Below are positions 24,507 through 34,886 of a stretch of DNA of 48,625 bases, in pieces. The notes beneath the pieces are model-generated. The model saw only the letters and a list, made by a program, of their open reading frames with translations, was not told the DNA's origin and made no database searches. Source of the stretch: Chloroflexota bacterium (GTDB lineage Bacteria; Chloroflexota; Anaerolineae; JAAYEA01); NCBI GenBank assembly GCA_012689325.1, contig JAAYEA010000433.1:1-48625 (forward strand), in the 5' to 3' direction. Each line of letters begins with the position of its first letter. The stretch's first letter is position 1. The position numbers were made by a program, and so were the translations under genes.

Positions 24507-25793
24507 CTAGAGGCCCAGCCCAAAGAACGCGTTCGCGTTGTCGAAGAGCCAATCCCGCGCCACCTCCTTCGCCTCGTCCAGCCCCAGGTACTCCAGCTCG
24601 ACCATGTCTGAAAGGGCGATGGCGATGTTGTCGCGCGCGATCTGCGCGTGCGCCCAGGCGCACTCGACGCGTCCCACATAGTCCGTCCCATAGCCATGAA
24701 TCTTGCCGTGCGGCACGCAGGTGAGCGCTTGCCGGAAGAGGTTCTGGCAGTACATCGGGTCGATGATGTTGGTCCAGCAAAAGTCGAGCGCCACGTTAGG
24801 ATAGTTCTTGCCCAGGTACAGCAACTCGCCGCCATAGGGCCAGTTGGCGTGAAAGAGGTCAAAACGGACCTCCCGGTGCAGCTCGATGACCTTGGTCAAG
24901 CCGACGGCGTTGGTCTTGGCGATGTCGTTGCGGATGCCCGCCATGTGCCCGGTGTGGATCTGCACCGGCAGGCTCAGGTCTCGCGCCATGCGCAGAAACG
25001 AGTGGAAAAGGTAATCATCCAGCGGCCGCGTCTCCTCCGGATAGGCTGCCGAGCGGCGCGGATCCTCCATGAAGTGGTTGAACACCGCCTCGGCCTCCGC
25101 GCGAGTGGGGTTGCCATAGTCGAGGGGACGGCTGTAGGCCGACTGGTCCTTGAAAGCCACCGCCCCGTACTCCTTGTGGGCCACAAATAAATCCCAACAC
25201 GCCTGCAGATACTCGTCCAGACTGGTCACAAGGCGCCCCAGGGGCGCCACGTTGGCCTGCACGCTGGCATAGTCCTGGATGCTGTGATACGTGGGCAGCG
25301 AGATGCACAGCCGGCCCCGTGGCGTCAGTGGCAACGTCCCATCCACCACTTTCTTCACATCCGGCCACACGTCCAGCAAGCGCACGGCGATATTGGCCTT
25401 CTCCAACACGGCGTCAAAGGCGCGCGGATCGGTGTAGTCCAGCAACCGCCCGGCCATGCGCTGCAGCGCCTCGAACGTCGGCTCCGCCTCCCCGTAGAAC
25501 TCGCGCAGCACCCGGCGAGTCACCTGGGCGTACCCCGTGTGCTTGGTCCGCTGCCAGGCGCGCTCGAAAACCGGCCAGCGCTCCTCGAGCGGCCTAGTCA
25601 GGTCTTCCATGAAGGCCACTTCCGCATCACTCGAGGCGCTCAGAATATCGCTGCGAAAGTAGCCCGGCATGAGCGCCAGGATCGGATCGGTATACTTGGG
25701 GCCGCACTCGGTGGAGTGGTCGTGGCAATCCACCAGCGGGACCGATTCGCAATAGTCCCGCAGGGCGTCGTAGCACTTGGCTTTTCCTCGCAT
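24507..25793 (-). CDS. Large amidohydrolase-superfamily metal hydrolase
   Basis: A 428-residue TIM-barrel hydrolase. The H-x-H metal motif is LVDCHDHSTECG near residue 24, another His is in VQIHTGHMAG, a further one in FDLFHANWPYGGE, and the likely catalytic Asp is in IHGYGTDYVGR. At 428 residues it is longer than the usual amidohydrolase-2 members because of an insertion of about 150 residues after the first strand. Overall arrangement also recalls uronate isomerases, so isomerisation cannot be excluded. ATG 25793 follows AGGAGCTC; 14 bases separate it from the UroD-family gene. Confidence 0.82.
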   Translation of the reverse strand: MRGKAKCYDALRDYCESVPLVDCHDHSTECGPKYTDPILALMPGYFRSDILSASSDAEVAFMEDLTRPLEERWPVFERAWQRTKHTGYAQVTRRVLREFYGEAEPTFEALQRMAGRLLDYTDPRAFDAVLEKANIAVRLLDVWPDVKKVVDGTLPLTPRGRLCISLPTYHSIQDYASVQANVAPLGRLVTSLDEYLQACWDLFVAHKEYGAVAFKDQSAYSRPLDYGNPTRAEAEAVFNHFMEDPRRSAAYPEETRPLDDYLFHSFLRMARDLSLPVQIHTGHMAGIRNDIAKTNAVGLTKVIELHREVRFDLFHANWPYGGELLYLGKNYPNVALDFCWTNIIDPMYCQNLFRQALTCVPHGKIHGYGTDYVGRVECAWAHAQIARDNIAIALSDMVELEYLGLDEAKEVARDWLFDNANAFFGLGL

Positions 25794-25807
25794 GTTGAGC
25801 TCCTCTT

Positions 25808-27052
25808 CTAGGGTTTCTGCGCCAGCTCTTGCGCGATCCGGGTCCAAACGCCGAGCGTCTTGGGGTTGCCGTTGAGCGAATGGATGTCGCTAAGGTTCAG
25901 GTCCATCGGGCGGCCCTCCGCTGCATCGACCAGATGGCGCAGCTCGGCGCGCATATCCTCCGGCGAGGAGGCGAACATCACTCTGCCGGGGTGCGCGTGC
26001 ACCTCCATCACCACCTTGCCCTCCAGAATGGGCCCGATGACCTCCACCTTTGACCACGGCGAGACGTGAAAGCGCCGCAGGTTGGGCAGCCGCTTGATGA
26101 TCTCCGCCTTGTAGTCGAGCACCTCACAGCCGTGGTAATAGACCGACCCCCGCGTAAAGGGCACGGCCAGCCGCACATGATAGCGGTTAATCAAGTCGGC
26201 ATACATCCGCGGCCCCAGCCCCGCCGAGGACTGGTCGGTGACGTACGCCCATTCGTCGGCAAGCCGGGGCGGGCGCTGGCCGAAATCGGCCGGGAGATAG
26301 GCGCAGATGATGCGCCAGGGGGAGTACATGGCCATATACCTGCGGCTCGCATCGGGCACGCAATTGATCCAGCCCCGGGCCTCCCGCTGTCGATGATGCT
26401 CCTCCATGGCCGCGGTGATAAAGTCCATCAGCGCATGCACGGCCTCCGGCTGGTCCACCACATCCAGCAGGAGGTTCTGCATGCCACGCATGCGCACCGC
26501 TACCTCGAACGGCGCATACCCCATGGTGGGATACAGGAGACGCGCCCCCATGCGCCCGTCCACCAGCTCGAGCGCCTGCTCCACCCGCTCTCGCGTCGCC
26601 GCCTCATCCGCCACCGTCTCGGGCCGGGTGAGCCTGCCCACATCGATGCCCCCAGCGAAGGGCGTGATCATCTGCTTGGCGCCCAGCTCCTCCTTGGGGA
26701 CCAGCCAGTCGAGCTTGACGCCCCAGTCCCGCCGCTCCTGCGTTACCGCCGAGACCCACAGGTGCGGCCAGACGATGTGATCGTCGCCCACGTTCTCCGC
26801 CACCCAGATGCGCTTCTTCAGGTCGAACTCGATGCCTCGCGCCAGGGAGCCAGAGCACCTGAGGTGATCGGCGCCAAAGACCAGCTCCCACTGTGGCGCA
26901 GGGATTCCTTCGTAGGTGACGCACACCGGGATCTTGTCGGTAGGCAGCAGCGCCTGGTGCCGCGCCCAGAGCTCCTTCTTGCGATCCTGTTCGGGAGCGG
27001 CGGAGAGCTCCAGAACGCGGTCGACCAGCGGGCGTAGGATGTCGCGATCCAT
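25808..27052 (-). CDS. Uroporphyrinogen decarboxylase-family protein (second copy, divergent)
   Basis: A 414-residue UroD/methyltransferase-superfamily protein, quite different from the one at 9997-11064. Features: KKELWARHQALLPTDKIPVCV near the N-terminus, WGVKLDWLVPKEELG, DQPEAVHALMDFITAAMEEH, and a C-terminal EVHAHPGRVMFASSPEDMR block. HemE active-site features are absent. ATG 27052 is preceded by GGGAGG; the longer open frame upstream crosses the promoter and terminator. It is first in the leftward group with the amidohydrolase, methyltransferase, DUF4332 and EFR1 genes. A corrinoid- or SAM-linked demethylation role is possible, since a methyltransferase and redox protein follow. Confidence 0.75.
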   Translation of the reverse strand: MDRDILRPLVDRVLELSAAPEQDRKKELWARHQALLPTDKIPVCVTYEGIPAPQWELVFGADHLRCSGSLARGIEFDLKKRIWVAENVGDDHIVWPHLWVSAVTQERRDWGVKLDWLVPKEELGAKQMITPFAGGIDVGRLTRPETVADEAATRERVEQALELVDGRMGARLLYPTMGYAPFEVAVRMRGMQNLLLDVVDQPEAVHALMDFITAAMEEHHRQREARGWINCVPDASRRYMAMYSPWRIICAYLPADFGQRPPRLADEWAYVTDQSSAGLGPRMYADLINRYHVRLAVPFTRGSVYYHGCEVLDYKAEIIKRLPNLRRFHVSPWSKVEVIGPILEGKVVMEVHAHPGRVMFASSPEDMRAELRHLVDAAEGRPMDLNLSDIHSLNGNPKTLGVWTRIAQELAQKP

Positions 27053-27108
27053 GCGGTCCTCCCAGTCGAAATGGCCGAGCAGCCGATTGGCGCTAAGCGA
27101 TTGGCCGC

Positions 27109-27134
27109 ATTGTAGCACACCTTGCCCGGCAAGG
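27109..27134 (-). promoter_or_regulatory. Putative promoter with overlapping palindrome
   Basis: Minus-strand -10 TACAAT at 27109-27114, about 57 bases before the ATG at 27052. The -35 region is poor (TTATCC, 18 bases away), but the perfect palindrome CCTTGCC-C-GGCAAGG (27120-27134) covers the spacer, suggesting a regulator-binding site. Confidence 0.45.
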
Positions 27135-27140
27135 ATAACA

Positions 27141-27184
27141 GGAGCCGCAGGGCCGCTGACGCACATCAGCAGCCCCGCGGCTCC
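27141..27184 (-). terminator. Long hairpin after the AIM24 gene
   Basis: GGAGCCGC (27141-27148) pairs with GCGGCTCC (27177-27184); after one mismatch GGGC pairs with GCCC; after another, GCTGA pairs with TCAGC, closed by a six-base loop. Seventeen pairs in total. It lies 23 bases beyond the stop of the leftward AIM24 gene, followed by TGTTATCCTT, a weak U tract. A terminator is the simplest reading. Confidence 0.65.
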
Positions 27185-27206
27185 CATCAGGCTCGGCGGC
27201 CAGGCG

Positions 27207-27890
27207 CTATTTGTGGCTGGAGGGCAGGTACCGGGCGATCTTGGCGGCCAGATTGCTCAACGGCATGCTTTGCAGCCAGACCTTGCCCGGGCCCCGCAAC
27301 GTGGCCAGGAACAGCCCTTCGCCGGAGAACAACATGTTGGTCACGCCCTTGACCGTGGTGATGTCATAGTCCACCGTGGGCTCGTACATCGCCAGGTGGC
27401 CGGGGTCTACCATGATCACTTGGTTGGCCGACAGGTCGTACTCGCGAATCTCGCCAGCCAACTCCACAAAGACCAGGCCAGGGCCAGTGACCTTTTGCAG
27501 GATGAAACCCTCCCCACCGAACAGCCCGGCCCCCAGGCGCTTGCGGAAGTGCATCTCCAGGCCCACGGTCTCTTGGGCGCACATAAAGCTGTCCTTCTGG
27601 CAGATCAGGCTCTGTCCGGCAGCCAGCTCGAAGGCAAGGACCTTGCCGGGCGCTTCAGGCGTAAAGGTGACCAACGCCCGGTCCCCGCGGCAGGTGTAGG
27701 TGGTCATGAACAGCGACTCTCCGGCCAGCATCCGGCCCAACCCCTTCAGCAGGCCGCCCCTGGTGTTGGTCTGCATCTCGACCTCACCGGAGAGCCAGGC
27801 CATGCCCCCGCTCTCGGTATAGACCGATTCTCCCTTCACCAGCTCGATCTCGACGGCCTGCATCAGCGTGCCATTGATCTCGTACTTCAT
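27207..27890 (-). CDS. AIM24/TIGR00266-family protein
   Basis: A 227-residue beta-rich protein of the AIM24 family. Visible features: VEIELVKGESVYTESGGMAW near the N-terminus, GLGRMLAGESLFMTTY, the Gly-rich GLFGGEGFILQKVTGPG, and MLFSGEGLFLATLRGPGKVWLQS, a tell-tale block of the family. The fold is a trimeric double beta-roll; bacterial function is not known (mitochondrial homolog shapes cristae). ATG 27890 follows AAGGAGGG. It stands alone between its own promoter (27924) and a hairpin (27141-27184), so it is probably monocistronic. Confidence 0.92.
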   Translation of the reverse strand: MKYEINGTLMQAVEIELVKGESVYTESGGMAWLSGEVEMQTNTRGGLLKGLGRMLAGESLFMTTYTCRGDRALVTFTPEAPGKVLAFELAAGQSLICQKDSFMCAQETVGLEMHFRKRLGAGLFGGEGFILQKVTGPGLVFVELAGEIREYDLSANQVIMVDPGHLAMYEPTVDYDITTVKGVTNMLFSGEGLFLATLRGPGKVWLQSMPLSNLAAKIARYLPSSHK

Positions 27891-27923
27891 CTGAACGCCC
27901 TCCTTGACTATCAGCTTGGTGCC

Positions 27924-27932
27924 ATTATAGCA
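27924..27932 (-). promoter_or_regulatory. Extended -10 promoter of the AIM24 gene
   Basis: Minus strand TGCTATAAT: consensus TATAAT (27924-27929) with the TG extension. No good -35 box, as expected for an extended -10 promoter. About 28 bases of leader precede the ATG at 27890. Confidence 0.6.
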
Positions 27933-28065
27933 GGCGCTGTCCCACCAGACATGACCGCAAGCCGACCAATGCCTGACAACTCGCGCTCTGGTTGGTCAGC
28001 GCCGAATGCTGCGCCCCATTCTAGCCCGGCTTTCCCGCCTGGTCAAGCCGCAAGCGCCCCTTGTT

Positions 28066-28094
28066 TTGCGGTTTGACCCGTTATGTGGTATAAG
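28066..28094 (+). promoter_or_regulatory. Promoter of the SRPBCC-PDZ-DinB gene
   Basis: TTGCGG (28066-28071), 17 bases, TATAAG (28089-28094). The expected start near 28101 leaves about 26 bases of leader before ATG 28127. It diverges from the AIM24 promoter across about 140 bases in which I see no further structure. Confidence 0.55.
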
Positions 28095-28126
28095 AAGACC
28101 AGTTTGCACCATGGCAGGGGATCATC

Positions 28127-29353
28127 ATGGCCGAGATCATCCAGAAAGCCCAAGTGTCAGCCCCACAGGCGGCGCTGTTCTCCGCGTTCGTCGAGCCCAA
28201 GGAGCTTCGCGGCTGGCTGTGCAATCATGCTTATACCAAGCCTCAGCCCAAAGGCCGCTACTGGATGCGTTGGGACGACGGCTATCGCGTCGAGGGGCAC
28301 TATATCAATGTCACAGAGCCCGGCAGCCTCAGCTTTGCCTGGCGAACCGCCCAGGCTCCCGGCCAGACCACTGTCAGCGTCGCCCTCCGGCCCATCAGCG
28401 AGCACGACACCCAGGTCACCTTATCGCACTCTGGCTTTGGTGTGGGCGCGGACTGGGATGGCTACCGCGAGCAATGCGCGCGCCGCTGGGAGGAGGCCCT
28501 CCAGAACCTGAAATCGGTGGTCGAGACGGGCGTGGACCTGCGCGGGATTCGTCGTCCTTTTCTTGGCATTCAGTGGGCGCTGGATGAGGACGGGAACATC
28601 CAGGTCACCTCGGTTACGGGCGGCAACGGGGCGGACCCCCAGGCGCTGCGCCCCCAGGACCGCCTGCTGCAGTTGGACGCACAGCCAATCCGGGACTATA
28701 CGAGCCTTGTCGATGCCCTGGAGGCCTGCCGCCCCGGCGACGCCGCGCGGGTCCGGGTCCTGCGCGAGGGGCAGGAATGCTCCCTGAGCGTCCGGCTGGG
28801 CAGCGTGGCCTGGCAAGAGGATCTGCTCGATCCACGAGGCATCATCGCGCGCGTGCGTGACCGGCAGCGTGCCGAGCAGGAACGGCTGGCGGACACCCTC
28901 CGCGGCGTCACCGAGCGAGAGGCTGATCTCCGTCCCGCGCCGCAGAGCTGGACGGTGCGGGAGATCTTGGCGCACCTCTCGATCACCGAACGCGATCTGC
29001 ACCATCGCCTCTACCAGATCACCATGCGCTCTTGGGATGACCGGCCCAAGGGCGATCCCGCCATGCTGCCGGAGGCCCTGGCGGCCGCCATGGCTCAGGC
29101 CGACACCGCGCCCAAGCTGCTGGCGCGTTTTGTGGAGGATCAGGCCGAGACCCTGGCCTTCTTCGAGGCGCAAGGACAGGACATGCGGCAGAATCGCGCG
29201 CAATGCCGCCGGCTGGCTCAAGCGATGGACCTCTCCGATCACACGCGCGAGCACGTGGACGAGGTCGCTCGCCTGCTCGAGCTCGTACGACAGCAGGCCC
29301 GCGATCGGCGCGCCCAGGAAACGGCAGAGAATGACACAAGGAGGCAATCATGA
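28127..29353 (+). CDS. Three-domain protein: SRPBCC (AHSA1-type) - PDZ - DinB
   Basis: A 408-residue cytoplasmic fusion. Residues ~1-135 are a START/SRPBCC domain of the Aha1 C-terminal type (KAQVSAPQAALFSAFVEPKELRGWL ... SHSGFGVGADWDGYREQCARRWEEAL). Residues ~145-225 are a PDZ domain (FLGIQWALDEDG ... LRPQDRLLQLDAQPI). Residues ~235-395 are a DinB-type four-helix bundle (WTVREILAHLSITERDLHHRL ... MDLSDHTREHVDEV) with histidines placed as metal ligands. None has a signal peptide. SRPBCC domains bind small hydrophobic ligands, DinB relatives are often thiol-dependent transferases, and PDZ binds peptide tails. The following SH3 gene overlaps by four bases. Confidence 0.8.
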   Translation: MAEIIQKAQVSAPQAALFSAFVEPKELRGWLCNHAYTKPQPKGRYWMRWDDGYRVEGHYINVTEPGSLSFAWRTAQAPGQTTVSVALRPISEHDTQVTLSHSGFGVGADWDGYREQCARRWEEALQNLKSVVETGVDLRGIRRPFLGIQWALDEDGNIQVTSVTGGNGADPQALRPQDRLLQLDAQPIRDYTSLVDALEACRPGDAARVRVLREGQECSLSVRLGSVAWQEDLLDPRGIIARVRDRQRAEQERLADTLRGVTEREADLRPAPQSWTVREILAHLSITERDLHHRLYQITMRSWDDRPKGDPAMLPEALAAAMAQADTAPKLLARFVEDQAETLAFFEAQGQDMRQNRAQCRRLAQAMDLSDHTREHVDEVARLLELVRQQARDRRAQETAENDTRRQS

Positions 29354-29955
29354 CCACTGGCGGCGACAACCTGAACGAGCTCTTGGACGAGGCCACGCCC
29401 CGGCCGGCGCGACGGCGCCGAGAGCGCTTGGTCCTGCCCAACTGGGCCTGGCCGCTCATCGGCGCAGGCTGCGTGTTGGCTGGGCTGCTCTTGGGTTGGC
29501 TGATCTGGCGGCCCGGTTCGGAACCGCAGGCTGCGGTTACGCCGACAGCTTCACCCACTGTGCTCGCGCAGGCCCCCACGGCGACGATGGTGCCGCCGAC
29601 CAAGGCCGCTCTTCCCACTGGGACGAACACCGCTACGGCAGCGCCCACCAGCACCGCCGTGCCCTCCGCCACGCCGACCACCATGGACACCGCGACGCCC
29701 ACCCCATCGCCCACCTTGGCCCTCTCCATCGCCGTCGGTGGGCGCGTGAAGGTTGGCGATACCAGCGGAGCGAACCTTCGCCTCCGCGCCAGCCCGGGCC
29801 TGGACTCGATAACCTTCAAGATCGTCACGGATGGCGCCGTTCTGGAGGTCCTCAGCGGCCCGGAGAAAGCCGACAACTATACCTGGTGGCGCCTGAAGGA
29901 CGAGGTCGGGGCGGTCGGCTGGGGCGCCGAGAACTGGCTTATCCCGCTACCCTAG
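29350..29955 (+). CDS. Membrane-anchored SH3-domain protein with Thr/Pro-rich linker
   Basis: A 201-residue protein: a cytoplasmic basic N-terminus (RPARRRRERL), one membrane helix at about residues 32-53 (WPLIGAGCVLAGLLLGWLIW), a Thr/Pro/Ala-rich spacer of about 70 residues, and a C-terminal bacterial SH3 domain (VGDTSGANLRLRASPGLDS ... VGWGAENWLIPLP). The SH3 domain lies outside the membrane and may bind cell-surface peptides. The long low-complexity linker is characteristic of Chloroflexota surface proteins. ATG overlaps the previous stop by four bases, so the two genes are coupled. Confidence 0.88.
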   Translation: MTTGGDNLNELLDEATPRPARRRRERLVLPNWAWPLIGAGCVLAGLLLGWLIWRPGSEPQAAVTPTASPTVLAQAPTATMVPPTKAALPTGTNTATAAPTSTAVPSATPTTMDTATPTPSPTLALSIAVGGRVKVGDTSGANLRLRASPGLDSITFKIVTDGAVLEVLSGPEKADNYTWWRLKDEVGAVGWGAENWLIPLP

Positions 29956-29963
29956 GCGTCTAG

Positions 29964-32036
<2,073 letters not shown>

Positions 32037-32046
32037 AAGGGCGAGC

Positions 32047-34584
32047 ATGGGCCTGATCGAAGCGCTCCGCGCACTGCGCTCCACCCCCGACTATGCCCGC
32101 TGCATCGCGACCTGGCGGCAGATCCCGCCGCGTCCTGCGGCGTATGCTGACTTGCCTGCGGGCATCGCGCCGGAGGTCCGTTGCGGGCTAGCGCGACAGG
32201 GGATCGAGCGGCTCTACACCCACCAGGCCGCGGCCATCGGCCTCTCCCTGGCCGGCCAGCACGTCGTCGTCGTCACCCCCACCGCCTCCGGCAAGACCCT
32301 CTGCTACAACGTGCCAGTGCTGAACGGCATCCTGGACGATCCCTCGGCCCGCGCCCTTTATCTCTTTCCCACCAAGGCGCTGGCACAGGACCAGTTGCAC
32401 GAGCTGGACGAGCTAATCCGGGCCATGGAAGCCAAGGTCAAGGTGCAGACCTACGACGGCGACACCCCCAGCGCCCAGCGCCAGGCCATCCGCCGCGATA
32501 GCCACATCATCATCTCGAACCCCGACATGCTGCACACCGGCATACTGCCGCACCACACCCGCTGGGCGAGCTTTTTCCAGAACCTGCGTCACGTCGTGGT
32601 GGACGAGGTCCATGCCTACCGCGGCATCTTTGGCAGCCACCTGGCCAACGTACTGCGCCGGCTCAGGCGAATTTGCCGCTTCTACGGTTCGGCGCCTCGC
32701 TTCGTCCTCTGCTCCGCCACCGTGGCCAACGCCGGCGCGCTGGCCGAGCGCCTCCTGGAGGCCCCCGTCGCCGTGGTGGACGAGAACGGCGCCCCTTCGG
32801 GCGCCAAGCAGATGATCTTTTACAGCCCGCCGCTGATTAGCCCCGAGCTAGGGATCCGCCGCAGCGCCATCACCGACGCTCGGCACCTGGCCAGCGAGTT
32901 CGTTCGCCAAGGGGTGCAGACCATCGTCTTTGCCCGCAGCCGCCTGGCCGCCGAGATTCTGGTCCGCTATCTCCAGGATGACTTGCGCGCCAGCCACCAG
33001 GACGAAGCGCTCGTCCGCGGATATCGTGGCGGGTACCTCGCCGGCCAGCGCCGCGAGATCGAGCGCGGCTTGCGGGAGGGCCAGGTCCGCGCCGTGGTGG
33101 CAACCAACGCCCTCGAGCTGGGCATCGACATCGGACGGCTCGACGCTTGCATCATGACCGGCTATCCGGGGACCATCGCCAGCACCTGGCAACAGGCAGG
33201 TCGCGCCGGACGGCGGCAGGACCTCTCCACGGCCATTCTCGTCGCCAGCGCATCGCCGCTCGACCAGTACCTCGTGACGCATCCCGACTATTTCTTCGGG
33301 CGCTCGCCCGAGCGCGTGCTGATCAACCCCAATAACCTCATCATCCTGGTCAACCACCTGCGCTGCGCCGCTTTCGAGCTCCCCTTCCAGGCCAACGAGG
33401 CCTATGGTAGTCTCTCGGCGGAACAGACGCAGCAGATTCTGGATTACCTCTCGGGGCAGGGAGAGCTGCACCAGGTGGGACAGACCTGGCACTGGATGAG
33501 CGCCGCCTACCCGGCCCAGGGCATCAGCCTGCGCACGGCGGAGGCCGACGGCTTTGTCATCATGGATGCCGACTCGGGCAATCGGGTCATCGGCATGATG
33601 GACCTGGCCACGGCGCCGATGCTCATCCATGAGGGCGCGATCTACCTGCACGAGGGCGCTTCTTACATCGTGGACAAGCTGGACTGGGAGGGCCGTACGG
33701 CCTGGGTCCGCCCCTCCGACGCCGAGTACTACACCCAGGCGAACTGCACCGTGGACGTCCAGGTGCTCGACGTCCTGGCCGAGCAGCCGCAGCCTCACGG
33801 TCGCATTGCCCACGGCGAGGTATCCGTTACCACCCTGGCGACAACGTATCGCAAAGTGCGCTTCTACACCAGCGAGGTGCTCGGCTACGGCGATATCCAC
33901 CTGCCCGAGCAAGAGATGCACACCACCGCGTTCTGGTTCGAGCTCGACGAAGAGGTTGCGCGCGAGGTGGAGAGCCCCGACCGCGGGCCGAACTGGCCGG
34001 AACAGCGGCGCCGCGCTCGCCAACGGGACCACTATGCCTGCCAGGTCTGCGGCGCGACCGAGCTCTCCCTGGGCCGAGAGCATGACGTGCACCATATCCG
34101 CGCCTTTCGCGAGTTCGGCTACGTCCCCGGGGAAAACGACCACTATCTGGCCGCCAACCAGATCGATAACCTGGTCACGCTCTGCCGGACCTGCCACAGC
34201 AAGGTGGCTGGCGACCGGTTCTCGCGGGACGCGCTCGCCAACGGGCTGCGCGGCCTGGCCCACCTGCTCCACCACCTCGCGCCGCTCTACCTGATGTGCG
34301 AGCCGCACAACCTAGGCGTCTTTTCCGAGCTGCGCTCGCCGCTCAACGGTCGCCCCGCCATCTATCTCTACGATCAGGTTCCCGCTGGCGTGGGCTTTAG
34401 CGAGGCGCTCTACGAGTTGTATGGCGAGCTGCTGGCCCGCGCGGAGGAGCTCGTCTCCTCGTGCCCTTGCGCGGATGGCTGCCCCTCTTGCGTCGGACCG
34501 GCCACCGCCGAGGGCGCGGGCGGCAAGCAGGCTACCCTGGTTCTGTTGCGTCGGCTCATGGGCCGAGAGGAGAGGAATGAATGA
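32047..34584 (+). CDS. MrfA-like superfamily 2 helicase with an HNH module
   Basis: An 845-residue helicase. Motifs: Walker A TPTASGKT near residue 77, Walker B VVDEVHAYRG near 185, SAT motif LCSATVAN, and motif VI QQAGRAGRR near 385. The middle region and C-terminal four-cysteine cluster (CPCADGCPSCVGP near 805) match the MrfA/YprA mitomycin-repair family with its zinc-binding C-terminal domain. An HNH nuclease-type zinc module is placed at about 655-735: CQVCGA, VHHIRAF, NLVTLCRTCHSKV. The His pair and four Cys of an HNH are present. The role is presumably DNA unwinding in repair, perhaps with nicking; the HNH could also be only structural. Downstream S4 gene overlaps by four bases. Confidence 0.92.
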   Translation: MGLIEALRALRSTPDYARCIATWRQIPPRPAAYADLPAGIAPEVRCGLARQGIERLYTHQAAAIGLSLAGQHVVVVTPTASGKTLCYNVPVLNGILDDPSARALYLFPTKALAQDQLHELDELIRAMEAKVKVQTYDGDTPSAQRQAIRRDSHIIISNPDMLHTGILPHHTRWASFFQNLRHVVVDEVHAYRGIFGSHLANVLRRLRRICRFYGSAPRFVLCSATVANAGALAERLLEAPVAVVDENGAPSGAKQMIFYSPPLISPELGIRRSAITDARHLASEFVRQGVQTIVFARSRLAAEILVRYLQDDLRASHQDEALVRGYRGGYLAGQRREIERGLREGQVRAVVATNALELGIDIGRLDACIMTGYPGTIASTWQQAGRAGRRQDLSTAILVASASPLDQYLVTHPDYFFGRSPERVLINPNNLIILVNHLRCAAFELPFQANEAYGSLSAEQTQQILDYLSGQGELHQVGQTWHWMSAAYPAQGISLRTAEADGFVIMDADSGNRVIGMMDLATAPMLIHEGAIYLHEGASYIVDKLDWEGRTAWVRPSDAEYYTQANCTVDVQVLDVLAEQPQPHGRIAHGEVSVTTLATTYRKVRFYTSEVLGYGDIHLPEQEMHTTAFWFELDEEVAREVESPDRGPNWPEQRRRARQRDHYACQVCGATELSLGREHDVHHIRAFREFGYVPGENDHYLAANQIDNLVTLCRTCHSKVAGDRFSRDALANGLRGLAHLLHHLAPLYLMCEPHNLGVFSELRSPLNGRPAIYLYDQVPAGVGFSEALYELYGELLARAEELVSSCPCADGCPSCVGPATAEGAGGKQATLVLLRRLMGREERNE

Positions 34585-34781
34585 CCGAGAACGCACCGCA
34601 GATTCGGCTCGACCAGTTCCTGAAATTCGTGGGCGCCGCGGGCACGGGCGGCGAAGCCAAGTTCGTCATCCAAACAGGCGAAGTCAAGGTCAACGGCCAG
34701 ACGGAAACCCGGCGCTCGCACAAGCTGGCCAACGGCGACGTGGTGCTGGTGGGCGGGCGGACCTATACCGTGAACCTATGA
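34581..34781 (+). CDS. Small S4-domain RNA-binding protein (YbcJ-like)
   Basis: A 66-residue single S4 domain: IRLDQFLKFVGAAGTGGEAK, then VIQTGEVKVNGQTETRR and the final beta strands GDVVLVGGRTYTV. This is the YbcJ/RlbA-type subfamily of about 70 residues that binds RNA. Its ATG overlaps the helicase stop (ATGA), implying coupled translation. The reason for coupling to a DNA repair helicase is not obvious. Confidence 0.92.
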   Translation: MTENAPQIRLDQFLKFVGAAGTGGEAKFVIQTGEVKVNGQTETRRSHKLANGDVVLVGGRTYTVNL

Positions 34782-34818
34782 ACGTCATTCCCGGCGTCAG
34801 CGCCCCGCCCCAGCTCGC

Positions 34819-34847
34819 TTGCGCGAGTTCGCGATGTAGAGTAACAT
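34819..34847 (+). promoter_or_regulatory. Possible promoter of the PDZ-protein gene
   Basis: TTGCGC (34819-34824), 17 bases, TAACAT (34842-34847). The spacer holds a small palindrome, CGCGA-GT-TCGCG. A second possible -10 is TAGAGT at 34837-34842. Moderate match only. Confidence 0.35.
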
Positions 34848-34886
34848 ATCAGCAGTAGACATAGGACGAAACGAGGGAGGGTGCTC

